Both the position numbers and the translations under genes were made by a program. A stretch of DNA of 64,000 nt. Origin: Clarkia xantiana subsp. parviflora. Lineage: Eukaryota; Streptophyta; Magnoliopsida; Myrtales; Onagraceae. How positions within the stretch are numbered: position 1 is the stretch's first letter; every line of letters starts with the position of its first letter. Location of the stretch: contig JAPTYO010000007.1 of the NCBI GenBank assembly GCA_036873135.1, positions 14,118,763 through 14,182,762 on the forward strand. The letters run 5' to 3'. This document shows positions 11,320 to 20,956 of this stretch, one piece after another. Under the pieces are notes generated by a model. That model was given only the letters and a program-made list of their open reading frames with translations, made no database searches and was not told the DNA's origin.

Positions 11320-11468
11320 CAACAAAAGGTGAAATTTAATTAGTAGCCTTAGCTTATGGAAGGAAGACTAGACTACTACTCTTGAAACAAATTAAATTAA
11401 GGAGCTAAAGAGAAGAAGCTAGCTAGCTAGCTAACTGTGTGGTTAGAGAATGATAAGGCATGCTCCTC

Positions 11469-11476
11469 TTTATATA
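11469..11476 (-). promoter_or_regulatory. TATA box of the RADIALIS-like gene
   Basis: TATATAAA on the minus strand, 150 bp upstream of the ATG and about 80 bp from the edge of the 11553-11943 TIR element. Position and sequence fit a plant TATA box. Confidence 0.6.
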
Positions 11477-11552
11477 TGCATGGTGGCTAGGAGGATCTGT
11501 CTATATACAAGTTGCAGGGGGGACTTTTCAATTGGGTTCTCTTTCTAATAAT

Positions 11553-11943
11553 GGAAAAATCGCCAAAAATCCTATGTTTGCTAACTCAAATACAAATATA
11601 AGGTATGGTGAGTTTCAGAAACGAAAATAATTAATAATGCACTTTCTAAGTGCGCAACAGGCGTTGTGCAATTGTCAAGTGCGCTACAGTGCGTTAATTT
11701 ATGATATATTGAATAATTAACATTAATTACGTAGCGTGCTTACGAGATGCGCAATAAAATTTGACCGTTATATAGTCGCGCATCTTGTAAGTGCGCTACA
11801 TAATTAATGCTAATTATTTGATGTAGAGCACTTGACACTTGCGCACTTGAAAAGTGCGTTATTAGGTATTTTTGTCTCTAAAACTCACCATACCTTGTAT
11901 TTTTATTTGAGTTTGCAAACATAGATATTTTAGCGATTTTTCC
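11553..11943. mobile_element. 391-bp TIR element (MITE) in the RADIALIS-like promoter
   Basis: Long inverted repeats of about 60 bp: left GGAAAAATCGCCAAAAATCC...; the right arm reversed is GGAAAAATCGCTAAAATATC.... Both continue through CTATGTTTG, AACTCAAATA and AAGGTATGGTGAGTTT. Inside, GTGCGC and GCGCAC words form further inverted pairs. The flanks CTAATAAT (11545-11552) and CTGATAAT (11944-11951) are a probable 8-bp duplication with one mismatch, which would favour hAT; a 9-bp reading is weaker. No coding capacity. Confidence 0.75.
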
Positions 11944-12174
11944 CTGATAATATGTGATTCTTTTCCATAAGCAAACAAGGGATTGAAAAGGACTGAGAAA
12001 GTAGCTAGCTAGAATATCATCAACTCTCAAAGTGTGGCCACTTTTTCACAAAGCTTCAATTCGAAATTCATTCAATTAAGGGTTTACAACTGTTATTCTA
12101 CAACATTTCTTGTGTTATTATGATTAAGGAGCATACAACATTCTCGAGTAACTGATCTGGAACTCAAAAACTAT

Positions 12175-12345
12175 CATAATCTTATTATGGTATAGCAGTT
12201 CAACGCGTATTAACTAGAGATATCAGATTTGAGCTTTAGGATTTGAAAAATATTCACGGGTAGCACTTTTCCCCTTATGGACTCATCCGTGTAAATAAAT
12301 ATTATTCTAGATGTGAAGCAAGTATGTCAAAAGTACTACTCTTCT
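12175..12345 (+). repeat. SINE-like repeat, copy 1
   Basis: It shares an ordered series of words with the copies at 12418 and 15170: TTCAACG, TTAACTAGAG, GAGCTTTAGGA.TTGAAAA, TATTCA, CCTTATGGA, ATAATATTAT and ATGTGAAGCAAGTA. A weak tRNA-like promoter pattern near the start suggests a SINE, but no complete box A/box B pair survives. Confidence 0.4.
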
Positions 12346-12417
12346 GATGTACAAGACATCCTACATGAAACAAAAAAAAAAAAATTGTTGTGGGACTCAA
12401 ACTCTCCCATTAACGTA

Positions 12418-12590
12418 AGCATAACATAACTTTATAATATGATGTAAATGTTCAACGTTTCATCTCTTAATTAGAGGTTTTTAGTTTAAACTCTGCCAAA
12501 CCCTTAGAAATGAAAAGTATTCATGGACAACTCTTTACTTATTACAAATTGAGTCAGTGCGAATAATAATTATTTTAAGCCTGAAATAAA
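12418..12590 (+). repeat. SINE-like repeat, copy 2
   Basis: Second diverged copy: TTCAACGTTT, TTAATTAGAGG, AAACTCTGCCAAACCCTTAG, GAAAAGTATTCATGGACAACTC, and GTGCGAATAATAATTATTTTA. Same order of blocks as copy 1. Relic only. Confidence 0.4.
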
Positions 12591-13168
12591 TACACTCAGA
12601 TGGTATAGTATTGATATAAGGACCCCTAGAACACAACTACGCGGTACACTAACTATATACACCCAAAGCGGAGCAACTACACCTGTTGAACTTTTCAAAA
12701 TGTTACAAATTCTTTTAAAAATTTATGATCATATCTATATTTAATATAGTGCCCACGAATTTAATTTATAGCATTGTCCATATATACCATGAAGACTGTA
12801 TCCGATGCAATGCAACTCATTCTTAGCACCACTTGAGACTTATCACACTTTGCATGTCTGACCTAAGATTTAATAATTGTTTTTAGATCACCAATATAAT
12901 AAACAGCTTTACTGATGCTCTTATGGTAGAGAAGCTACAGTAATTATTCGTCAAGATTTACATTTTCATTTCGTACATGCACAGATGCTTATAAGATATA
13001 TTCCTTCTCAACTAGAATAATATAATGAAGGTTGCAGAATTTGAAGGATAGAATAAGAGCTCAAGTTTACCAACACTAACTTAAAACATATATAAAAACC
13101 TTTCAAGTCCAGACTAAGAGATCGAAATCCAACAGTTTCTGATTTCATTTTAATTTCTATATATTTAA

Positions 13169-13686
13169 GGGAAAAGAACCTATTTACTGTCTCAAGCTTG
13201 CCTCATGTTTCAGTTTGGTGTGTGACGTTTACATTGAGTGTCCCAGGTTTCATTTTGGTTGAAATTTGGTGTCTCAGTGTGATTACTTTAGAGAAGTCAA
13301 TCCCGACGAAACCGACTGTCATATCCGAGCTCCCAAGCATGCTCCCTTCTCGTCACTTTGTCGGGACCATCACCCAATAAGTTGGCCACATTTCCCCAAG
13401 TAAATCATGCTTTGTTGTCGCTCAAAATCGCTCTGCTGGAAACTTTTTTTTTTTATATATGTTCAACTTTCGAGTGAAATTTGACGATTTTGTGAAAAGT
13501 AAAAAGTGATGGATTATAAGTGGGTGAGTCGGTTGATGAAAATGGTTGAAAGAAGAGGAAAAGACAGGCAGAGACACCAAATTTTAACAAAAATGAAACC
13601 TGGGACAGTCCATATTAACACTTTAATCCTAAGACACCAAACTGAAACATGAGGTAAACCTGAGACACTGAATAGGTTCTTTTCCC
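13169..13686. mobile_element. MULE-like non-autonomous element with perfect 9-bp TSD
   Basis: Inverted termini GGGAAAAGAACCTATT on both sides and a perfect 9-bp duplication TATATTTAA (13160-13168 and 13687-13695). Arms contain repeated TTTGGTGTCT/AGACACCAAA and GGTTTCATTTT/AAAATGAAACC words, so much of the 518-bp element can fold back on itself. A 9-bp duplication is the plant Mutator-like signature. No transposase is encoded. Confidence 0.88.
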
Positions 13687-13743
13687 TATATTTAAAGATG
13701 ATGAGAACGGAACCTTCAACCTGAAAACCCATTTAGGGGCTTG

Positions 13744-14547
13744 TAGGGGTGAGCAATGGTCTAGCAAGACCATAACCGAGCCCAAGACCAAGACCATTAG
13801 CTCAAGACCGTTTAGGACCAAGACCAATGATCTTCTTTTATTGGTCTTAATTGGTCATGGTCTTAATTTCGGTCCAAGACCATTAAGACCATTTGAGACC
13901 ATTTAGGACCATTAAAACCATTGTATTATTAAAAAAAAAAACTGGAAATAAGAATTTATAATAAAAGTTAAAACCTCCGCTGAGCGTCGAGAGCAAACTT
14001 GAGAAACATTAGATTAGCTGAATAATTAGTTTATGAAGTTGCTTGCTACAGAGAGATGAAAAGCTTATGTTTGTAAAGTGCAAAGTGCCAAAATACTACA
14101 TTTTCGTGTTTGATTTATTTTCTGTCTAATATCAGAAAAATTGTAACTTTGTTACACCAAGTTACGTTATTTGATAAGTGTCTTATTTGTTATTTATGGA
14201 TCGTATAACCATAAAACTTATTTGAACACTTTATTAGGTATTGATTACACCAATCTCAACTATTATATATAATTTTAATAAACATATTTTCAATTTAAAA
14301 TTATTACAAAAATAATATTCGACAAATTTTAAAAATTAAATTAAATTAAAAAACATAAAAAATAAAAATGGTCCTAAATGGTCCTAATGGTCTGGACCAA
14401 AACCAGAACCAAAAAGACCAAGACCATTTGTAAATGGTCCAAATGGTCCTGGTTTGGTTCTAGACCATTCGGAGGAGGACCATTTACAAATGGTCTTGCA
14501 TAGTCTTGATCTGGTCCTGAACCAGGACCAGACCACGCTCACCCCTA
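13744..14547. mobile_element. non-autonomous Ac-like hAT element B (GGTCCT/AGGACC repeats)
   Basis: The left end TAGGGGTGAGCA matches the right end GCTCACCCCTA. Subterminal zones at 13750-13920 and 14365-14540 are packed with inverted GGTCTTA/AGGACCA/TGGTCC words around an AT-rich centre. The right end is followed by a tandem duplication of GCTCACCCCTAGCTTA (14537-14552 and 14553-14568). I see no clean 8-bp target duplication, possibly because that local duplication disturbed it. Confidence 0.75.
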
Positions 14548-14568
14548 GCTTAGCTCACCCCTAGCTTA

Positions 14569-15531
14569 TTGTGTTGAGTTGTTACCCAAGGATCTTACAA
14601 ATCATGTGCTACTCAAGTTTTTTTTGTTTTTTTTAGTTTCTAGTATAGTTTTAGTAATCATGGCTATATAATGGTGTATTTATTTGTTCGATGAAATACC
14701 ATTTTCCTTCACATAAAATAGTTTTACATAATACACAGCAAAAAAAACTACCTCAAAATTCTCATCTAAATCTAGACAAACTCAATTGTTTGTTCCTACA
14801 GGTTGTCTATTAATAATGTCATTTCATTTGGTTTTGTTCTTGTTTTTTTTTTCTCATAATTTTCAGGTTTAGGTCAAAGTGCGAACAAAAATAACCAACT
14901 AAATTTGGGTTATTTACCAAGAAATTATTTTTTGGACCAAGTCCAAAAATTAGTAAAATGGTAAATTGGTGTATGATCCAAATTAGTAAATTGTATATGA
15001 TTCTCTACTTTGTGGTATTGATCTTTACCATATTATATGTGAGTTGTCAATTTTTAATTGGTTAGGTCTATATCCTAGTTAGTGGACTTGCTCAAAGAAA
15101 TAATTTCTCGCTCTTTATGAAACTAATGTCAATGCTACGCTGATAGAGATATTAAAAGAGATGTAATCATGTAATATGCTACATAATATGCTACAGTGGT
15201 TTAACGCCATTATATTTATTAACCACTTGTTTCAAATTCAACTCTTGGAAATGGAAAAAATTATTGACTAATACTTTATCCATTATGGATGACCAAATGC
15301 AGTAATGATTATTTTATATGTGAAGCAAGTATATTATGCATATAGTTCTCTTTATGGGTATTCAATATCAGTACTTTACAATTTACGGGCTGGCTTGTTA
15401 GAAGTGAAAATTATTCTATATATGGAACAAGTATGCTTCGAGTTTTGTTCTCTGAACCTTCGAGAATACCCCACGAAAAAAAAAAGTTGTAAAATATATT
15501 AGATTAGACATTAAAAATGTAGTTAGTTCTT
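14569..15531. other. intergenic, one SINE-like repeat
   Basis: AT-rich, no gene. Includes the third SINE-like copy at about 15170-15335. Confidence 0.45.
15170..15335 (+). repeat. SINE-like repeat, copy 3
   Basis: Same family as 12175 and 12418: GTGGTTTAACGCC, TTCAAATTCAACTCTTGGAAATGG, ACTTTATCCATTATGGATGA, AGTAATGATTATTTTATATG and TGAAGCAAGTA. GTTTCAAATTC resembles a tRNA box B. Confidence 0.4.
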
Positions 15532-16583
15532 GGGTCAATAACCTGGGAGAGGTCTGAAGTTTGGCCCTTGTTAATTTGAGAGGTCTGAAGATTGAAATGG
15601 TGATAACTGAGGTCTGAAGTTTGGACTTTGTGATTTTTAGGTTTTCCGTCCAAATTTTCTGTCAAATTTAACAGAACCGTGTGAAATGTCAAAAATACCC
15701 TTTTGTAATATTTGAATTAATAAAAAGTTTAATTAATATAAAGATGAAAGGACAAAAATACCCCTGTCCATAATTTAAACCTAACCCAACTCCGATCACC
15801 ACCACGGCTCCGGCCGGCCACCACCCTCTCCGGCGACCACCACTCTCTCCGGCGACCACCATCCTCTCCGGCCGGCCACCACCCTCTCCGACGACCGCCA
15901 CCACGGCCTCAATTGGGCCCAAATCGGAGCCACCGGCCCCGATTGGGCCCAAATCGGAGCCACAAAGCTCCGATCGGAGCTCGGTGGCTCCGATCGGAGC
16001 TCTGTGGCCCCAGATCGGAGCCACAGAGCTCCGATTTGGAGCTCTGTGGCCCCAAATCGGAGCCACAGAGCTCCGATTTGGAGCTCTGTGGCTCCGATCT
16101 GGGGCCACATAGCTCCGATCGGAGCTTTGTGGCTCCGATTTGGGCCCAATCGGGGCCGGTGGCTCCGATTTGGGCCCAATTGGGGCCGTGGTGGCGGTCG
16201 TCGGAGAGGGTGGTGGCCGGCCGGAGAGGGTGGTGGCCGGCCGGAGAGGGTGGTGGTCGCCGGAGAGAGTGGTGGTCGCCGGAGTTGGGTAGTGGCCGGC
16301 CGGAGCCGTGGTGGTGGCTGGAGTTGGGTGGTGGCCTTAAGGGCATTTTCGTCTTTTCATTGAATCATGTGAGATGCAAGAAGGGTATTTTTGGAATTTT
16401 TTTTTTATTTCTGGTCACATGCAATGCACATGACCAACTTCCGTCAGTTTTAACGGAAAAAACTAACGGAGACCTCTATTATCTACAAGTCGAAACTTCA
16501 GACCTTTGTTATCACCATTTCAAACTTCAGACCTCTCAAATTCACAAGGGCCAAACTTCAGACCTCTCCCATGTTATTGACCC
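15532..16583. mobile_element. 1-kb foldback MULE-like element
   Basis: Ends are GGGTCAATAACCTGGG and, reversed, GGGTCAATAACATGGG. The flanks TTAGTTCTT (15523-15531) and TTATTTCTT (16584-16592) form a 9-bp duplication with one mismatch. Almost the entire element is an inverted repeat: GAGGTCTGAAGTTTGG blocks near each end, then CTCTCCGGCGACCACC-type repeats, then a GC-rich centre of GGAGCTCTGTGGC/GCCACAGAGCTCC units. The overlapping open frames on both strands come from this repeat and are not genes. An internal palindrome sits at 16413-16435. Confidence 0.87.
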
Positions 16584-17257
16584 TTATTTCTTTTAAGTGT
16601 CCCTACTGTATTTTTGCCTCAATGTTGGCTTCATTCATTATGATATGATATGCTAGCATAGTTGCAGATTCAGATTCTGGAACAAGTAGTACAAATGGAT
16701 GAGATTAGATTAGGTTAGGTAGGATTAGATGAGATGGAACAAATAAAAGGATGATGAATTTGAGTAAAACGATTCATTTAATTGGTTCTTCTAATTGCAG
16801 CCAATGGGAGTGGGAATCCATCCTCTGTTTTCTGCTGGTGTTGTCCAGTCCAGTCCAGTCCACCAAGTAAATATTCTGTTCATGGTTGGAACTTGCTTAC
16901 GACACCCCTAATAAAATCAAAACCTTTTACTGTGTCTGAATCTTTTCAACAGTCATAGCTTGCTGCTCGCTTTACTGCATTTTCTTGTTTTATTACTAGA
17001 ATCCTACGCCATTGTTGCTGTAGGATGTGTGAATTAATGTGTATTAGGTCTCTCACTTTGGGTTAATTGTGGATAACTACTTCTTGTTTGCTTTTAGTTG
17101 CAAAAAACTTAGGCCTAAATGGACCGGTTCTTATCAGTTCGGCCTTGATCGATCCTAATGGACTTTGTTTTTATTTTCATTGGTTGAAGGGGTAAGACGT
17201 GGGCTCAACGTATTACCTCAGAGTTAGTGAATAATTTCTCACATTAAAGGAGTCCAC
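16584..17257. other. intergenic, nothing recognised
   Basis: AT-rich sequence without coding or repeat signals that I can name; it may be the eroded 5' part of the Copia relic that follows. Confidence 0.4.
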
Positions 17258-18092
17258 CCGGGAGGCATCCACAAAACTGCAACTCATTCACATAGATGTA
17301 TGTGGTCCTCAGGAAGCTCTAATCATTGAACGAAAGCAGGTACTTCATCATCTTCATGGATATTACACTAGTATGTGCTTGATCTGTTTTCTCAAATTCA
17401 AGCCTGATGTTTCTAGTGTATTTCAAAACTTCATAGCTTGAATTGAAAACCAGCGTGCCTGCAAGATTCATGTCATTAGATCAATTAAGGGTTAATAGTC
17501 TATGAAAGATCTGGATTTGACCATGTTAACTGGATAAGTCTGAATTTTCAAAAGTTAATTTGCAAGTTCTGAATTTTTTACTTTGTTGAACTTTGGTTTC
17601 CGTCCATTTTTAGGGTTAAATTTAATAGAATTGTGTGAAATGACACTTTTACCCTTTTTAATAATTTTTTTATTTAATACCTTATCTGAGAAAATGTGAA
17701 ATGACAAAATTACACCTGAAGTCAAATTAAGAAAATGTTTTTTTTTTCTTTAAGGGGCATTTTTGTCTTTTCAGGTCAAGCATGTGAGGGCACACTTTGG
17801 TCGGAGGGCATTTTCGGGATTTAAGTTTATTTCTGGTAACATGCCAAGCATGTGACCAAATTCCGTCAGTTTTAACGGCAAAAATTAACGGAGACCTCTT
17901 ATATCAACAAAGTTGAAAATTCAGACCTTTCAAATTAACTTTTAAAAATTCAAACATATCTGGTTAACACGTGTAATTTCAGACCTTTCACGGGTTATCA
18001 ACCCATCAATTAATGACACTGAATATACTTCAGAGAAGTTCGTTGACTTCTGCAAAGACGTTGGAATTGAGCTTGAAGCCTTCAGGGTATGT
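17258..18092 (+). pseudogene. Copia integrase relic split by a MULE
   Basis: Frame fragments at 17258-17488 resemble the Copia integrase core (LQLIHIDVCGPQ containing the first catalytic Asp, then a degraded tract, then LKFKPDVSSVFQNF and CKIHVIRS). The continuation lies at about 18014-18092, on the far side of the MULE at 17489-18004 (DTEYTSEKFVDFCKDVGIE). The reading frame resumes directly when the MULE and one copy of its duplication are ignored. The relic contains a stop and frame damage and has no LTRs nearby. Confidence 0.7.
17489..18004. mobile_element. MULE-like element with perfect 9-bp TSD, inside a Copia relic
   Basis: Left end GGGTTAATAGTCTATG, right end reversed GGGTTGATAACCCGTG, with perfect 9-bp duplication ATCAATTAA (17480-17488 and 18005-18013). 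It carries the family landmarks TTTCCGTCCATTTTTAGGG, AATTTAATAGAA, CCGTCAGTTTTAACGG and the palindrome at 17835-17857, but lacks the GC-rich centre of the longer members, so it looks like an internal-deletion form. Confidence 0.92.
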
Positions 18093-18454
18093 GATGGTTG
18101 ATTGATCGGGGTCTGTGAGCTCGATCGATCTTGTGTAAGGGAAGACATATCCGGGTCTGTGAAGTTGATGACCGTGTTTATTGCTCGGTTTGACTGTGGC
18201 TCGGGTTTATAAAAAGAAGCTGTTCAAACCAGACGATTATGATCTACTAATGCAAGAGGTTCATACATACAAAGAGATTGGACGAATTAAGAAACGGAAA
18301 CAGATAGCTCCCAGAGTTGTCATAATAGAATACTAGCTAACGGATATATAATATAGCAAAATATCAAGGCAATGAAAGCTCTAGCTGCTATAGAAATGGT
18401 TCCCAACATGTTTTAAAAAAAACACGATTTTCTACTGCGAGTCATATTCGATCA
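18093..18454. other. 3' flank of RER1
   Basis: Probable 3' UTR of RER1 plus spacer; nothing else recognised. Confidence 0.4.
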
Positions 18455-20210
18455 TCAGTCGCTTGAAGAACTGCTTCTACTCGCGCCAGATTTCCTCCCC
18501 GAATATCTCTGTTGCAATTGGAGAAATCAAATGGGTAATGTTCATCAGATTTCAAAGAAATTACAGGGTCTTAAAAAAAATCAAGATTTGCGGAATAATA
18601 CCTGTTTTCCGATGCTAAATGGCACATATTTGTACTTAATCATGTGCATGATTTGGCGCTTCATTGTGAGGAAGAAGAGTACAATCCAATAGCAGAGCAG
18701 GATTGGCCAGAAGACGGGTACGTCAAACACCGAGAAGAATGTCATGAAGAAAGCGATGCAGAAGGCCTTTGTGATCGCATACCTGAAATACCCACCAACC
18801 CAGAAATCTGCATTAACAATCATAAAGAATACTGGTGGAGAGGATCATGACATGAATGAGCAATCTAGACATTATATCATGTTATAACAAGTGATGTGGA
18901 GCTTGGAAGATTTGTCAACATGGGAGCAACATCTGGTTCAAGTGCAACATGGTCCTAATGATATGCAAGTTAATAAGCTAAGAGTTTCAGCACCCAAAAG
19001 AATAATAAATTAATGGAATTTCAGCTTCTTATTCTGTTGATAACATCCAATATCAAAATCTATGAGTGCTAAAATCAATGCAACCAGACTATGAAACAAT
19101 CTGACATTAATTTCACATTTTAGAACAGTAAAGAAATTTTACAGTTTGACAACGCAAAGAGAGATATGGAAAAGATATACCAGCAAAAATCTTCAGAGAA
19201 AGTTATCACATATAAGGACACCATTAAGACAGCTCTACATAGGAATAAGGACAGCAAACTATTTGCATTTATTCAAAGTCATAACACCATAGGATAGGAT
19301 GAATAATTTGATGATGCAGATTGACCTTTCATTTGATTCATACGTGAACTATCTCATTTATATATATACTTACTAGTGATGTTTATTATATAGCCTAAAC
19401 TCAATAAACTCCATGTAATTGTATTATCTTAAAAGAACAAAGTTATTAAACACTCAATCCTGACATCAGATACCAACTCTGTTCATGTTAAGGATTTGTC
19501 GAGTCTCCACATTGTATGCGAGTTTGAAGCTTGGCATCCGATAAATACAAAGACAAAGGCAGAAGGTAATTACAATGATAAACACCCTTTTTTCTATTCT
19601 TTACTTTTTATGCATCCTTGTGGTCAAACACTTTATTAATGACATTCCCAACTTTTAGAAATGAGTTTTGTCCCCTCTTGGAGCATTATTTATGATATTT
19701 CCATTGTTGTAAGAAAACTATCTTAACTTAAAAAACGGTCACTTCTATTAAGAATTATTAAGATCTAACTTCCTAAGAAGAATCAGCTGCAGTGTGTTGT
19801 TGACCAAAACAATATTAGGCTCAAGAAAACATTTAAAAGACGCAATTTCAAACTTACCAGAACTTGAACTCAGGTAGACGGCGAATAAATGGCTTGAATT
19901 CGTCTGATCCCTTTGTTGGCAAAGAAGCCCCATCCAGTACTTCCATCTCAGGATCTACCTTTGGTGAAAGAAACCCGATCAAGAGGTTTAACAGGTAGAT
20001 TCCAAGTCCATAGCTGATGATGTAAAACCCTTGAACATAGTAAACCCGCAAAGCATAGATTAATGCAACAACAATAGTCCCCAGCCACCTCTCAATTGGG
20101 TGAGGAGTCGAGCGATCCAGGTAGTACTGGAACATCCTAGAGAAATCGTTCTTCAACTTGGCTATTGGTGCCACTGCTGATGCAGCATCTCCTCCAACTC
20201 CTCCTTCCAT
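18455..20210 (-). CDS. RER1: RER1 family Golgi-to-ER retrieval receptor
   Basis: Three coding exons on the minus strand: 20210-19858, 18782-18602, 18508-18455, all with GT-AG borders, giving 195 residues. The protein is RER1-like throughout: a charged N-terminus, [14 protein letters not shown], a first hydrophobic pair ([33 protein letters not shown]), the conserved [16 protein letters not shown], then two more membrane spans ([30 protein letters not shown]), a [15 protein letters not shown] tail and a Ser-rich C-terminus. Family members are four-span cis-Golgi proteins that return escaped ER membrane proteins via COPI. A 5' UTR intron is likely (donor at 20535, acceptor just before the ATG). 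The gene is head-to-head with the gamma-CA gene. Length and residues are normal for the family. Confidence 0.95.
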
Positions 20211-20539
20211 AGCTATTCCAACTTCCCTCTGCAGGATCAAATGATAAAGCATGCTAATTTATACACGAAGCACTAAAAATCGGCTACGATTGTTACACGC
20301 AGACTGAATTGTAAGAACATCAAGTAGAAATCCATTTTAATCCACCGATCAAACTACCTATTTCACCTCAAATCACTGTCGAAGTACAGAATCTATACCA
20401 GACCAACGTAATCTAGTAGACGTGCATGGCTGAGCAAACATAGGAAACCTAAGCTGAGATTTCAAACTTGAAAATAGAAATCGGTGGCGATTCGATTAAA
20501 CAGGCAGTTAGTACAAATATGAAGAGATAACATACCAGC

Positions 20540-20956
20540 CAAACGGAAGAACAGAGAGACTGAAGCTACTGGAATCAGCAGAGCTCCAAACAAGGAGATC
20601 TATTAAGTGGAAGCGACAATTTGACGGACGTCTCTGAGAAAAACTTGGAGGAACTGGAGGCACTCGAAGAAGACGAAGCGAGCTACCAGAAGGAAGGCAT
20701 ATCTAAAAAACGCGGCTCTTTCATGTCGTTTTTGCTCTGCTGCTCGTCTCTAAAACGCAGTTTTTTTTTTCGTTTCGCTTGTAAATACCAACTATGCCCT
20801 TCCATTTCTGTTGGATATTCTTTATTCTACCCTACCATTTGGCAAAAAACGACGCCATTGGAGACCACGATTGGGAGCTTTCACTGAGTTGAGGGGGCGA
20901 GTTGAAGCGCAGGTGGCCGCTGAGTTGAACGCGACACGTTCGTCGATCGGAGAGGG
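20540..20956. promoter_or_regulatory. divergent promoter between RER1 and gamma-CA
   Basis: The two genes are transcribed away from each other, with about 350 bp between the likely start of the RER1 leader (near 20600) and the gamma-CA ATG. The spacer contains a pair of CGCAG/CGCGG words around a T-rich run and a GC-rich stretch near 20890-20950, but no clear TATA box on either side. A shared or bidirectional promoter is inferred from geometry. Confidence 0.5.

Larger units (their letters stand above)
11944..13168. other. intergenic, with two SINE-like repeats
   Basis: AT-rich sequence without a gene. Two diverged copies of a repeat family (see 12175 and 12418) are the only structure I can support. 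Confidence 0.45.

Noticed and set aside
13744..13751. A perfect 8-bp target duplication for hAT element B
   Set aside because: Flanks GGGGCTTG and GCTTAGCT (or GCTTATTG after the 16-bp tandem duplication) do not match; I therefore left the duplication uncalled.
15689..16600. Several overlapping open frames on both strands rich in APIW, SHRAP and GGGR words
   Set aside because: They are translations of the GC-rich inverted repeat of the MULE-like element. The same type of frame appears in the elements at 31.6 kb and 63.2 kb.
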